Of a stretch of 64,000 nt of DNA, positions 35,330 to 46,319 are shown one piece after another. The notes under the pieces were generated by a model. That model was not told where the DNA came from. It worked only from the letters and a program-made list of their open reading frames with translations, and did no database searches. The stretch comes from Lepiota brunneoincarnata (lineage: Eukaryota; Basidiomycota; Agaricomycetes; Agaricales; Agaricaceae): the NCBI GenBank assembly GCA_023014365.1, contig JAEBUN010000008.1, forward strand, positions 496,001 through 560,000. Direction: 5' to 3'. A program made the position numbers and the translations under genes. Within the stretch, counting starts at the first letter, position 1; each line of letters starts with the position of its first letter.

Positions 35330-36771
35330 CTAATTTGTCGGCGGGACCGGAACCGGGGCGGGTGGAACAGGATTGTTGTCCTTCTTCCTGATTTCGGGTT
35401 CTATTGGGAATCGCTGCTGGTCCGGTCCGAGAGAGTATAGCTTTCTCCAATTAGGCAGCAAAGGTGCCGGAGTCTTCCAGGCCAGCTCGTCATCCCGAAG
35501 CCAAAGACGTATCAGGTGGCGGCTACGAGCAACACACGTTCAGCAATGTTCACGAGGAGCAATGACGCAAGCTAGATCATGAATACTTACGTTTTCTCAG
35601 GGCTGTCACGGAAACCATCTCGGGCATGCAGTAGGCAAAGACTGTTGATATACTGGATATCGCCTTTCTGGAAATTGAGCGCCAAAGAATGTTTCACAGC
35701 GATGAACTGAAGGGCATCAAGTGCCTCAGCCTGGGCCTCCGTGATTGCAGGAATGTGAGGTGTACGGGTTAGCGACCCATACCCTGTAAGCAACCGACGG
35801 GTGTACTGGATGATAACGCGCCCATCCTCCCAGTAAAGCAAGGGCTTAAGAGTATATCCTGGTTTCCCACCAAAACTACCCAGAGCGATTACCGCTATGC
35901 AACAACAGCGAGATTGTTGAGCTCACCTGTCAAGCGGCCAGTCTTCAGCCAGCACACGAACCAAATCGGGGCGCGCGGCGGCTAGCTCGTTATAAACGCG
36001 CGGTCCACTGCAGAGCCGTGAGGTTCCGCCTTCCTCTGAAGTAGAAAGGCAAATAAGGGCGATGAGATCGCCGACATCGGTGTGGAAAACTTGTTTATCT
36101 GTGGTATGAGCTGTGTTTCCTTTGTGTCCCTTCTCGTGTGCATGGGAAATGCTGAGGTCCTTGATGTGGCAGAGGACGGCTCCCGTGGCATCCTGCTTTC
36201 CGCGAGTGTTACCAATGTGTGATGATATACCTAGTTGGAGAACGTCAGGTGCGTGAAATTTGAACAACATGAAACATACCAGCGTAGATGATGATAATCT
36301 CCTCCCGGGTATATTTCTCTACGGGGATCGTTCGCAGAACAAAGAAACCCCTACCGGAGTAGAGCTCCTTAGACAGACCGCGAAGGGAAGAGGCCAGTTT
36401 CGGTAGTGGGAAGGTCTCGCGGGTGATGTAGCCCATATGCTTGTTGAGACCTGTCCAAAACACATGAGGTCGCAGTGAAGAATACCGACAAGGTACGATT
36501 TACTCTGGAAGTGCCTGAGGCCATCATCGATTTCCTGCAGCTGTTCGTCATTCAGATTGTAGACCCATTGGCTCTCATCTGTAAAATCTTTGCCCTCCCA
36601 AACCATAGGACCTTCCACTTTGGCAGGGAAGCCCTCAGGCAAGGATTGATTGAGCAGAGTAGGATCGTCCGCGAGTCGGCGTGTAGTGCGAGCCTTGTAC
36701 TTTGCCTCATCTGGATAATAAGCAATGTCGGGCTGCTTTTCAGCAGAAGTAGCGGAGAAGTCGATCGTCAT
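35330..36771 (-). CDS. TauD/TfdA-family 2-oxoglutarate dioxygenase, copy B
   Basis: This is a paralogue of the neighbouring copy A. The start is the ATG at 36771 (MTIDFSATSAEKQPDIAYYP); longer upstream frames lack an ATG. The stop is at 35330, after a proline-rich tail (NNPVPPAPVPVPPTN) absent from copy A. Shared blocks are VEGPMVWEGKDF, MGYITRETFPLP, SGRGFFVLRT, the iron-site HTD in QVFHTDVGDL, LLHARDGFRD with the distal histidine, and RHLIRLWLR with the 2-oxoglutarate arginine. Intron positions match copy A where I could compare them, for example before LNKHMGY and after the DWPLDR segment. Both copies appear catalytically intact, so differentiation rather than decay is likely. Confidence 0.82.
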
Positions 36772-37435
36772 AGTAGGATAATCGTGTTCCAGTGGGCTTA
36801 GTGTCACACCTCTGCGTTTAAATGGGCTTTCACTGGGAAAATACTTTGATGTTCCTATATTTTAGTGGTCAGGCGATCCAATCCTAGTGGAGTTGCGAGT
36901 TTTCAACTCTGAGCCACATGCCAAAGAAAGAGTCCTCTTTTAACAATGGACCTCATCGGAAATAGGATAGATTTAGGGTGTGCCTTCGATTTCGCAGGAC
37001 ATCGTTTCACACACGGCGTATCTGGGTGAGATACCGATCAAGCCCCAGCTCAGTCAACCAATGGCTGGTGGGTTAAGACTCACCAAACCATGGGATGCAA
37101 GTTATCAATGTTGTCTAAATACAGGTAATGTTGCCTGTGAAGTTACGGACATATCTTGCGAAAAGAAGTTCTAGATCGTAACAACCTATCAACTGGGATA
37201 CATGAAGACGCCCTGATTATTTGTTTCCTGTGTATACAAACATGCAACAGCGCCTAGCTGAGGAAGATCGTATACGGACCTTGATGTATGTCTGGAAGTG
37301 CGAACCACCTTGTCCACTGCGTTAAAGGAAGATGGAAGTCCCTGAAAGGTAGAGGTCATACAGCAGTCCGCAGCGGACCTGGGCGCTACGCTGTGATGGG
37401 TCTGGAAAGCCGCTGAGAGCCATAAGAATCTCATG
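36772..37435. other. Intergenic region between TauD copy B and POP7
   Basis: About 660 bases hold the copy B promoter and the POP7 3' flank. No supported gene or notable repeat. Confidence 0.45.
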
Positions 37436-38289
37436 TTAAATATCCACCAGCTCTTGTTCCGGCTCTTCGTATATGATGGGACCCTGGCCCTCCTTCCTCT
37501 GTGACTTTGAAGTTCCAGGCGCTTTTATCCTAGGACGGGCCTCCTGTTCCAAGCCGTTCATTTCGGACTGACCGTCGCCAGTTCTGATGACTACATAGAG
37601 TGTTGACTTGCCCCTCGTCCGATATGTAGCATCTTCCTCCTCATCGTCGGGGATGATTTCATCCCGCAGCTCGACAGTGTCAGTAGACAATTCGGTATGG
37701 ATTTCGTCGCTGGGGAACGGTAGGATCGGCGGCAAAGCGCAAGAAAGCTGCAGGAGGAGGGGTATAGCAGCGCCCATCGCATGTAGGTGCAGGACTTTGT
37801 ATCTAGGAAATGCTTAGTTATCAGGCTCGGCTGTGGATGGATCAGTCGGGGGGAAGCGTACCCGTCGCCAACCAAGAGGTTCTTGCATTTGCGCATATAT
37901 GCACCTAACGACGTCTTTCGCGTCAGGCAAATATAGTTTCTCCCTTCCTTCTGGACTGAACGCGGTCCTGTCGCTGAAGCAGAAGCAGCTACGGGTGGGA
38001 AGGGCCGAGGTGGTGCCAACTTATTGATGCTGGGGCGCTTTTTCGCAGGTTTAGCCGGGGCTTGCTGCTCGATATCCTCCTGTGCGTGATCACAATTGGT
38101 AGATGGTTCGGTTGATTGCGACGGGGGTTGGATTGGACGTATCGCGAGGTCATTTTTAGTTGGTTGCTCCTCGGGTTGTGACGAGGATACACTGAGGTGT
38201 TGGGTCATCCGAGTTGTGGATAGCTTGACACGCTTCCCCGCGTTATCCTCAAGATCGACGGGTGCTGTGCGCCGCTTCTTGGAAGCCAT
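37436..38289 (-). CDS. POP7: RNase P/MRP protein subunit Pop7 (Rpp20, Alba fold)
   Basis: This is a protein component of RNase P and RNase MRP, which pairs with Pop6/Rpp25 on the RNA. The start is MASKKRRT at 38289, with a lysine/arginine-rich N-terminus that resembles a nuclear signal. A disordered Ser/Pro/Gln-rich region follows, then the Alba-type core: NYICLTRKTSLGAYMRKCKNLLVGDG, an intron (donor GTACGC, acceptor TTCCTAG), and YKVLHLHAMGAAIPLLLQL. The C-terminus is acidic and charged, with TLYVVIRTGDG. The arrangement K-x-SLGAYM-x-KCKNLL plus LHLHAMGAAI is diagnostic for the Pop7 family. It is transcribed divergently from eRF1. Confidence 0.85.
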
Positions 38290-38647
38290 GATAATGGTCA
38301 ATGGATAGTGTTTAGGTGGAGCATCATTGAATCAATATCAACAAAACCAAACAGCCGTAAATTCTGAGGATTGGGCGAGCTGGATGTGCGGTCTTGAGTA
38401 GATCAGAGAATGTACCGCAACATAACATCGAACTGACAAGATTCATGTCGAAAGAACTGTCCATGAGTCAAAGGCGTGTCAGAGGCTGAGTGGGTCTGCA
38501 GTCACACCACCGACACAAGTGCAAACAACAAATTGTAAAAACTCGCGCCCATCTGATCACCCCGCCTTCTCTCCCCATCACTTTCCGTAGGCCAGCGAGA
38601 CAGTCTCTTGACTGTGTTTCTAGTCCAGTCACAATCTACCCCTCACA
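38290..38647. promoter_or_regulatory. Divergent promoter region of POP7 and eRF1
   Basis: A 358-base interval separates the two start codons of a ribonuclease P protein and a translation termination factor. It is inferred to hold both promoters. The 60 bases before the eRF1 start are pyrimidine-rich, as is common in highly expressed fungal genes. Confidence 0.5.
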
Positions 38648-40231
38648 ATGAGTACTCCAGATGCTGCAGAACAAAACATTCAAATGTGGAAGGTCAAGAA
38701 GCTCATCAAGAGCCTTGATTCTGCCCGAGGGTCAGTTGAAGGGCCCCCAAAAACGATGACGATCTTACTGACAAGCATACAGCGCAGGAACTTCCATGAT
38801 CAGTCTTATCATACCGCCCAAGGTATGTAGATCAGCCTTTTCAAGCTGGCGTTTTTACCGACGAGAACCATCACTCAGGATCAAATTTCTCGTGCGTCTG
38901 CTATGCTGACGCAAGAGTTCGGAACGGCCTCCAACATAAAATCTCGTGTTAATCGCCTCTCCGTCCTTGCTGCCATCACCAGCACCCAGCAACGTTTGAA
39001 ATTATACAATCGAGTCCCGCCCAATGGACTCGTCTTATTCGTCGGAACAATTCTCACCGACGAAGGCAAGGAGAAGAAAGTCTCATTCGACTTTGAGCCT
39101 CACAAGCCCATCAACACGTAAAGTGCTCAACCTAAGTCCTCCTGCAGTTACTGACGTGCGCAACAGCTCACTCTACCTTTGTGACAACAAATTCCACACC
39201 GAGGCGCTTTCTGAACTTCTTGAATCTGACCAGCGCTTCGGATTCGTTGTCATGGATGGAAATGGCACCCTCTTTGGTGTGCTCGCAGGAAACACTCGCG
39301 AGGTGCTTCACAAATTCACTGTCGATCTCCCCAAGAAGCACGGGCGTGGTGGTCAATCTGCGCTTCGTTTCTCCCGTCTTCGTGACGAGAAGCGCCACAA
39401 CTATGTTCGCAAGGTCGCTGAACTGGCCGTCCAACACTTTATTACCAACGATAAAGTCAACGTGACTGGTCTGGTTCTAGCCGGTTCTGCCGATTTCAAG
39501 AATGAGCTTGGCCAGAGCGACATGCTTGACCAACGTCTCGCCGCCAAGATTATCAAGGTTGTCGATGTCAGCTACGGTGGTGAAAATGGCTTCAACCAGG
39601 TAACCGACAGCGCCTTTTTCTGCATTAATACCCAAGATTTGACTGAAGACAATCCAGGCCATTGAACTTGCTGCAGAATCCCTTTCGAATGTCAAATTCG
39701 TTCAAGAAAAGAAACTCATCCAGAGGTATTTCGACGAAATCAGCCAGGATACCGGGAAATATTGCTTTGGTGTCGATGATACCCTCAAAGCGCTCGAGAT
39801 GGGTGCCGTAGAAACCCTCATTGTTTGGGAGAACCTGGACATCACTCGTTACATTCTTCGCAATGCCGCTGGAGGTAATGTCGCTGCGTCACCTATGTTC
39901 ATCCTATCGATCGATTTCATTTTTAGAGGAGATCATCGTGCACAGCAACAAAGACCAAGAAAAGGATGGCGAGAAATTCATCGATAAGTCTACGGGTACC
40001 GAAATGGAGCAAGTTGCTGAGCCTCAGTCGTTGCTTGAATGGTTCGCCGAAAAGTACAAGGATTTCGGTGCAGCTCTCGAATTCGTCACCAATAAATCAC
40101 AGGAGGGCGCCCAGTTTGTCAAAGGTTTCGGTGGTATTGGTGGCTTGCTGCGATATAAAGTCGACCTCTCGAACCTAGCTTCGATAGATGACGATGAAGA
40201 GGAGTTCTTCTCCGATGACGACGACATCTGA
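38648..40231 (+). CDS. SUP45: Translation termination factor eRF1 (Sup45)
   Basis: This factor recognises all three stop codons in the ribosomal A site and triggers peptide release with eRF3. Six exons (38648-38730, 38783-38822, 38879-39117, 39167-39599, 39658-39874, 39927-40231) total 1317 nt, giving 438 residues, the normal length. The stop-codon recognition motifs NIKS (in [10 protein letters not shown]) and YxCxxxF (in LYLCDNKF) are both intact. The peptidyl-hydrolysis GGQ lies in [12 protein letters not shown]. Domain 3 and the acidic end ([14 protein letters not shown]) are typical. Exon 2 is only 40 nt. All introns are GT..AG. Intact standard motifs imply the standard genetic code. Confidence 0.96.
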
Positions 40232-41801
40232 CGGTTCTGCTGGCTCCTAGGAGCCCCATCCAACCAGGACACGTCGAGAGAGGCGGAAGGCAGGGGCTGT
40301 GTACATGTTGAGTCAGCGGGGAATATTATCGTTTCCCGTTCATCGAATTGTGGACCTGTGGTTGCTGTGGAATATCCACTGAAGACGTTTGGAGGAGGTT
40401 TCTAAGTTGCTTGCGTTGTACCCCTACGTGAGTGTACATATTGTGTCGTCCTCCGTCCTCGTCCTCATGACCTCCGGCAGGACTGGAGTGGCCGCTCCCA
40501 CACTACTCCTTCGTCGGGTAGAATGCGCCCATCTGTGTTCCGAAATGCTGTAGTTCTCGCCTAGATAAAACCCGATAATATACATGTGTTCAACGACACT
40601 ATTGCATATTCGAATATTCAGGGCAGGACCAGAGCATACCTCTGAGGTGGCTTTAACCTATTCCCAAAGATGATAACGATCTTTCCTGCCTTGTTTCCTC
40701 GGCTATTTCAATGGGGAGCCAACTGTTTCTTATTTGTCGACTTTCGAAGTCGACTCGATGCATAAATTTGAAGTGCAGCGTACAGTCCTGGGTCAGACGC
40801 TCAGAACCACATCTGCCAGCCTGCAGAGCAGGTCGGTAACGAGGTTGGTTGGTTGGATTACTACAGTTCAACCATGGGAGAGTAGAGTGATAAAATCAAC
40901 TGTAAATAATGAGCGTAGGACGTTTACTCAAGTCCCAGATTAGAATTTGAGAAGGCAAGCTATATACATCAAATACGGACGAGGGCATACCCAGAGACCT
41001 TGTGTGAAATCACAGTCTCCGTGAACTTGCAATTCGCCTCGCAGATATCGAGGATCAATCGTGTCCCCCAGGAGAATATCCTAACCAAATCACAGATTCC
41101 TGTAAAGCGAGTGCGCTTACGCCGAAGTAGAACCAGCTTCATTCATTGAATACCGACACCCCCGCTTAGGGGACTCAGACCGTCATTAATCATTCAACCT
41201 TGGACAGAGGGTGGAATATCGGGTGTTCACGAACCTTGCCGAAGATTTCTTGATATGCATAATAACGGAGAGTGATAGGCACAGCAGGCGAGTGCAGCTC
41301 ATGCGTTCGATAAATACTCGGAAGACCCAATGTGCAGGGACGTCTTGTAAGCTTGTCGAAAACAGGTATCCAGATTGTGGCCGGGTCCAAAGCAGGGCTC
41401 TATTAACAGTGTTCGGCCCAATCATCGGCATCGACATATATCGTTACTACTTTGATGAGATGCAATACGCATTTCCACCCGACCTCATCTGTCTATTGCC
41501 CCCATCGTGACATGGACTGGAAGTTAAAAGGATAGCGATGATCGGTAATATTCGAAGGTTTTGTGCTACCTCGGCCTGAGATATGCTTCCCAACGACAGC
41601 CAACTATCATAAGTGATATAGACGGTTTGAACAAACTCCGGTATCACAGTGGCATACAATGCGTGACTTGCAATGCAACAAGCGCTCGCGCTCAGAGCTT
41701 GCTATATTAAGCATTAACCACCGCCAACCTGTTCCGCCCAGCTGGATGCTCCAGGCTATCCCGTTCGGGGCTGACCTCTTCCTCCTTGCTTCCCTTCTAT
41801 C
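40232..41801. other. Intergenic region without supported gene
   Basis: This 1.57-kb stretch between eRF1 and the PI-PLC gene has open frames up to about 100 codons on both strands, but none with a recognisable motif. The final 100 bases form the PI-PLC leader. Confidence 0.45.
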
Positions 41802-43454
41802 ATGCTCACCTTCGTTAACCTGACGAACGATTCGATCACAATCTCTTACCCTGCTGCTGGCGGCTTTTGTGGACGTTCGCACTCTACAGACAATGCTCCA
41901 GAGGAAATCTGTACTATTATTCCCTCACAGATCCGGGAGATACGACTGCGGAGGCAACGGAGCAAAGAGCTTTTGTTCATGGCTCTAAAGCCTACTGAGC
42001 CGCACCCACTTGGGGCCAGAAACAGTGATATATCCAAGGAGTGGTTGATCAAACCCGAGACGCTCCTTGTTCGAATATCTTTGACATTTGGTGCATCATG
42101 GCAAGTTCTCAATGTCCAGCAAGATTGTCCATGGCGCATGTACTGCACTCGGGTTCGTAGCAACATAACGTGAATGCTTGGTGAAATTCATCCTGGGGTG
42201 CATTGCAGATAACGAGACGTCATCACAAGATTATAATTCTGCAGAAGCGGACCATGAGCTCATTTCTGGCCGAGTTACCGGATAGCTTACCACTGTCTGC
42301 GTTGGTGCTACCGGGGACTCATGAAACGTAGGTTCCATGCGGCTGTGAGCAATTCTCGCACTTCTGATGCTTTGTCCCTCTAGCATGGCATTCTACGGGT
42401 ACCCAATCTCACAATGTCAGTCTCCTTTTACTCCATTATCCACACAACTTCTTTTCGGGATTCGTGTATTGGACATTCGTCTTTCTATCATTAATGGTCA
42501 GCTTATCGCCTACCACGGTGTATACCCGCAACGGACCCCATTCACCAGTATCCTCGCCTCGGTTCACGCATTCCTGACATCACCACAAGGAGCCAAAGAG
42601 ACAATCATAATGTCTATCAAGCAGGAAGACTTTGCTACGAATTCAGATATCAAATTCTCAAAGCTCATAAAGGAGACTATGATGGCGAATCCAGGAGGAT
42701 GGCAGGAGGGCGATGGAGTGAAAGACAGAGGGATGTGGTTCCTCGAGAACAGGGTTCCCAGGCTCGGAGAGGTGCGGGGGAAGGTTGTGTTGTTTAGTCG
42801 ATTTGGCGGGAATGGGGAAGGTTGGGAGGGAGGTTTGAGGGGAATGGGTATCCATCCGCTTGCGTGGCCAGACAGCTCCAAAGAGGGTTTCGAATGGATG
42901 TGTAAGGATACCTTGGTTAAAACTCACGACTGGTAAAGTAACACACCGCACAAAATAATCCATGTTCTGATGAAAACTTTTAAGGTATAATATTCCTTCG
43001 TTCTTGTCGATACCAGAGAAAGTCGCCCTGTCAACAAAACTTCTCATACCCGAAGTTCCTCCAGAGGATTCGCTCCACGCTCCCGGCTACAACCCGATTT
43101 ACACCGCACCCATATCCCGACCACCGACTCTTGCCTATTTCGTTCCTATCTGCTGCATCCTTTCCCCTGTCGCTTCCGCCCGTCATTGCTCGTGGATTCG
43201 GATGGCCTAAGTGGGGGTTAGGTATAGAGGGTGTCAATTCCCGTGTTGGGCGTTGGTTGCTGGAGGTGCTCAGCGGAGAAAGTCAAGCTCCGCCTGATGA
43301 CAAAAATGTGACGTCGTCTAAAGTTTCGGACCCTCGGGTCCGTGGTTGGGTGCTGGCAGACTACTTCGACGAGCCAGAGAACGGCGGACTCATTCCTTTG
43401 CTTGTAGAGTGCAACTTCCGCGGCCAGAAACCTGGGGAGGAAGGGTGGCCATAA
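41802..43454 (+). CDS. PI-PLC X-domain protein (apparent frame break near the C-terminus)
   Basis: This is a bacterial-type phosphatidylinositol phospholipase C X-domain protein in four exons. The start is MLTFVNLTND at 41802. The first ~120 residues form a beta-rich module. The X domain begins LPLSALVLPGTHET|MAFYG, where the first catalytic histidine is in GTHE, and continues with LFGIRVLDIRL and LIAYHGVY (second histidine) and VLFSRFGG. Introns have donors GTTCGT, GTAGGT and GTAAAG. In the last exon the frame WYNIPSFLSIPEKVALSTKLL changes by one base at about 43119-43131; the continuation LLPISFLSAASFPLSLPP..ARGFGWPKWGLG..GVNSRVG is well conserved and reads on to the stop at 43454. No intron of normal size can explain the shift. 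The protein may hydrolyse phosphoinositides or GPI-like substrates. Confidence 0.75.
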
Positions 43455-43642
43455 TCCGAAACATTCAAGAGGTCTCTGGCTTGTACTTCACGACTTGTTA
43501 TGACGAGTTTCAGCAGAGTTAATCCAGAAATAATGTTGGAGCATGACGATCCTCTCACGCACCACGTTCCGTCACCCTTGACGTTCTTGTCTGACACAAT
43601 CCATGGGCAATAGAAAATGAGACCTATAAATGATATACCTCA

Positions 43643-46319
43643 ATGTCTCTGTTCTATACCCTCCCCGTCATGAGTAATATCGCTTCTGCCATGAAAAAAA
43701 CTCTTGCCGGTATCACTGATGACGCCAAACGTCAAGATATGAGGCATAATATAGTTGACTGCACCAGCACATCCGGCCTCACGACTGACCACGGTGTCAA
43801 GATTTATGAAACAGACAACTGGTACGTGCGTCGAACACCCCCGCAACCCTCGCGTCTTCAACCGACCCATAGGTTGAAAGCCTCTGATGGAAATCGCCCC
43901 GGACCCTCCCTACTTGAGGATCAGATCGCCCGGGAAAAGATCCATAGGTTTGATCATGAGCGCATTCCTGAGCGTGTCGTCCACGCTCGTGGTACTGGCG
44001 CTCATGGCTACTTCAAAGTTGACGACAACTTTGCATCCAAATACACATTTGCGCCTGTTCTGACGGATCCTTCGAGGACCACGCCAGTTTTCGTCAGGTT
44101 CAGCACAGTACAAGGGTCCAAAGGAAGTGCGGTAAGTTGGCACGTGCCTACTAATTTCGTATGTTGTGCTGATCCGCATCACAGGATACTGTCCGAGATG
44201 TTCGAGGGTTCGCCATCAAGTTCTACACCGCTGAAGGAAATTGGGACTTGGTTGGCAATAATCTGCCGGTGTTTTTTATACAGGACGCCATCAAGTTCCC
44301 TGATATTATTCATGCTGTGAAACCGGAGCCTCATAATGAGGTGCCACAAGGGCAGACTGCGCATAACAATTTTTGGGATTTCGTCGGTCTCCAACCTGAA
44401 TGTATGCCGGATTCTACTTCAGCGTGATTCATACCCTTTATTGACCTCAATATTATAGCCGCGCATATGATAATGTGGGCGATGTCCGACAGAGGTATGC
44501 GCTCCCCAGTATAACTCCCTTCGCAATTTGACGGCGACATGAACCTGCAGCCATCCCTCGCTCCTACCGTATGATGCAAGGATTTGGGGTAAACACGTAC
44601 ACCCTTATCAACGCCAAAGGAGAGCGTTTCTTCGTCAAGTTCCATTTGACACCCGAGTTGGGTGTGCACAGTTTGGCGTGGGACGAAGCGTTGAAAATCA
44701 ATGGTCAAGATCCTGGTAAGGATTTTGCTTGAGAACATAGCACCAATACCTGACCGCCCCACTAGATTTTCATAGGAAGGATCTGAACGAGGCCATTGAG
44801 AGCGGCTGCCCTCCCAAATGGAGATTTGGCATCCAGGTCATCGAGGAGAAGGACGAACACAACTTCGATTTCGATATTCTGGACGCTACCAAGATTTGGC
44901 CCGAGGATCTTGTCGAAGTCCAATATTTTGGGGAGCTCGTTCTCAACCGTACGGTTGACGAGTTTTTCTCTGAGGTTGAGCAAATTGCCTTTTGTACCAG
45001 TCATGTGGTGCCCGGCATTGGATTCAGTGATGATCCCTTGCTTCAAGGCCGAAATTTCTCTTATTTCGATACGCAGATAAGTCGTCTGGGTATCAACTGG
45101 GAGCAGGTTTGTTCTTGCATCAGACTCATGCATGCCTTACTCACCTATTGTCTTTCAGCTTCCCATTAACCGACCACTCTGTCCCGTCCTCAACCACCAT
45201 CGGGATGGGAAAATGAACCACCGCATTAACACCAATCAGCTTAACTACTTCCCGAATCGAAAAAATGCCGGACACCCTTTTTCTCCCCACGAGGGTGCCT
45301 ATCATGAGTGTGTACAACCATTAGTCCTGGCCCATGCAGTCCCCTGATCATGCTTCAGGTTCAAGCAGAAGATCGAGGGCATCAAACAACGTGTTCGGAC
45401 TACCAAATTCCAAGAACATTACAAACAGGCCCAATTGTTCTACAATTCCCTAACCGACTACGAGAAGACACATTTGATCGCAGCTTTTTCTTTCGAGCTC
45501 AGCCACTGCGACGACCTCGACGTCTGCAGGACATACACGAATCTCTTGAATAACATCGACTTCGATCTCGCCAAAGCTGTCGCACAAAATGTTAATGGTA
45601 TCGTACCCACAAAGCCCGCGTGTGAAAATCATGGCAAAAAAACGTTCGGGATCTCTCAGCTGGACTTTAACAAAGCCACCACCATCGCAAGCCGACGGAT
45701 CGCAATCCTGGTAGCAGATGGATTTAACGAGGTTGAAGTACAAGCTCTTAGAGCTGTGTTAGCCAGTGCTAAAGCTACAACTTGGATTATTGGTCCCCGA
45801 CGCGGAGATATCTATCCGAGGGGGCGACATCTGGGAACAGGTAGTGGCCTTTCGGCTGACCATCATTTTGAAGGCCAAAGATCGACTCTGTTTGATGCCA
45901 TCCTAATACCTTCTGGCATTGACCATGCAAAAACACTGGCTCAGAATGGCCGGGCTGTCCACTGGGTGAGGGAAGCCTTCGGCCACTGTAAGGCCATAGG
46001 TGCTATTGGAGAGGGTATGTTGATTGCACCGATCATCAATTGGTGTGGACAACTAACCACCTTGAAGGTGCCAAATTTGTTGAACAAGCGATTGGTCTTG
46101 GTCAAGTCAGCTTTGGCTACTCTCCAGACAGGTGATGAGGTAGTCACTTCTTATGGGGTCGTGACGACTGGGAAGTACGGCGTCAGCTCTGCAACCGCGG
46201 ACGCCCTCGAGATTTCTTCTGAATCCACGGGGTTTGCCTCAAAGTTCGCCTTTGAAATCAGCAAGCACAGATGCTGGGAACGGGAAATGAAAGGCTTGAC
46301 ACAACAAGTTGCATACTAG
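43643..46319 (+). CDS. Large-subunit haem catalase with C-terminal DJ-1/PfpI-like domain
   Basis: This enzyme breaks down hydrogen peroxide. Starts are possible at 43643 (MSLFYTL) or 43670 ([10 protein letters not shown]); the second is closer to family N-termini. The multi-exon gene shows the distal histidine in [14 protein letters not shown], the conserved [16 protein letters not shown] segment and the asparagine block [17 protein letters not shown]. The proximal tyrosine site is [15 protein letters not shown], and a further core block is NHHRDGKMN. After about residue 560 the protein continues as a glutamine-amidotransferase-like domain ([31 protein letters not shown]) found in large-subunit catalases. 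No signal peptide is seen, so it is probably cytosolic or peroxisomal; the C-terminal QVAY is not a peroxisomal SKL signal. It follows the PI-PLC gene on the same strand. Confidence 0.92.
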
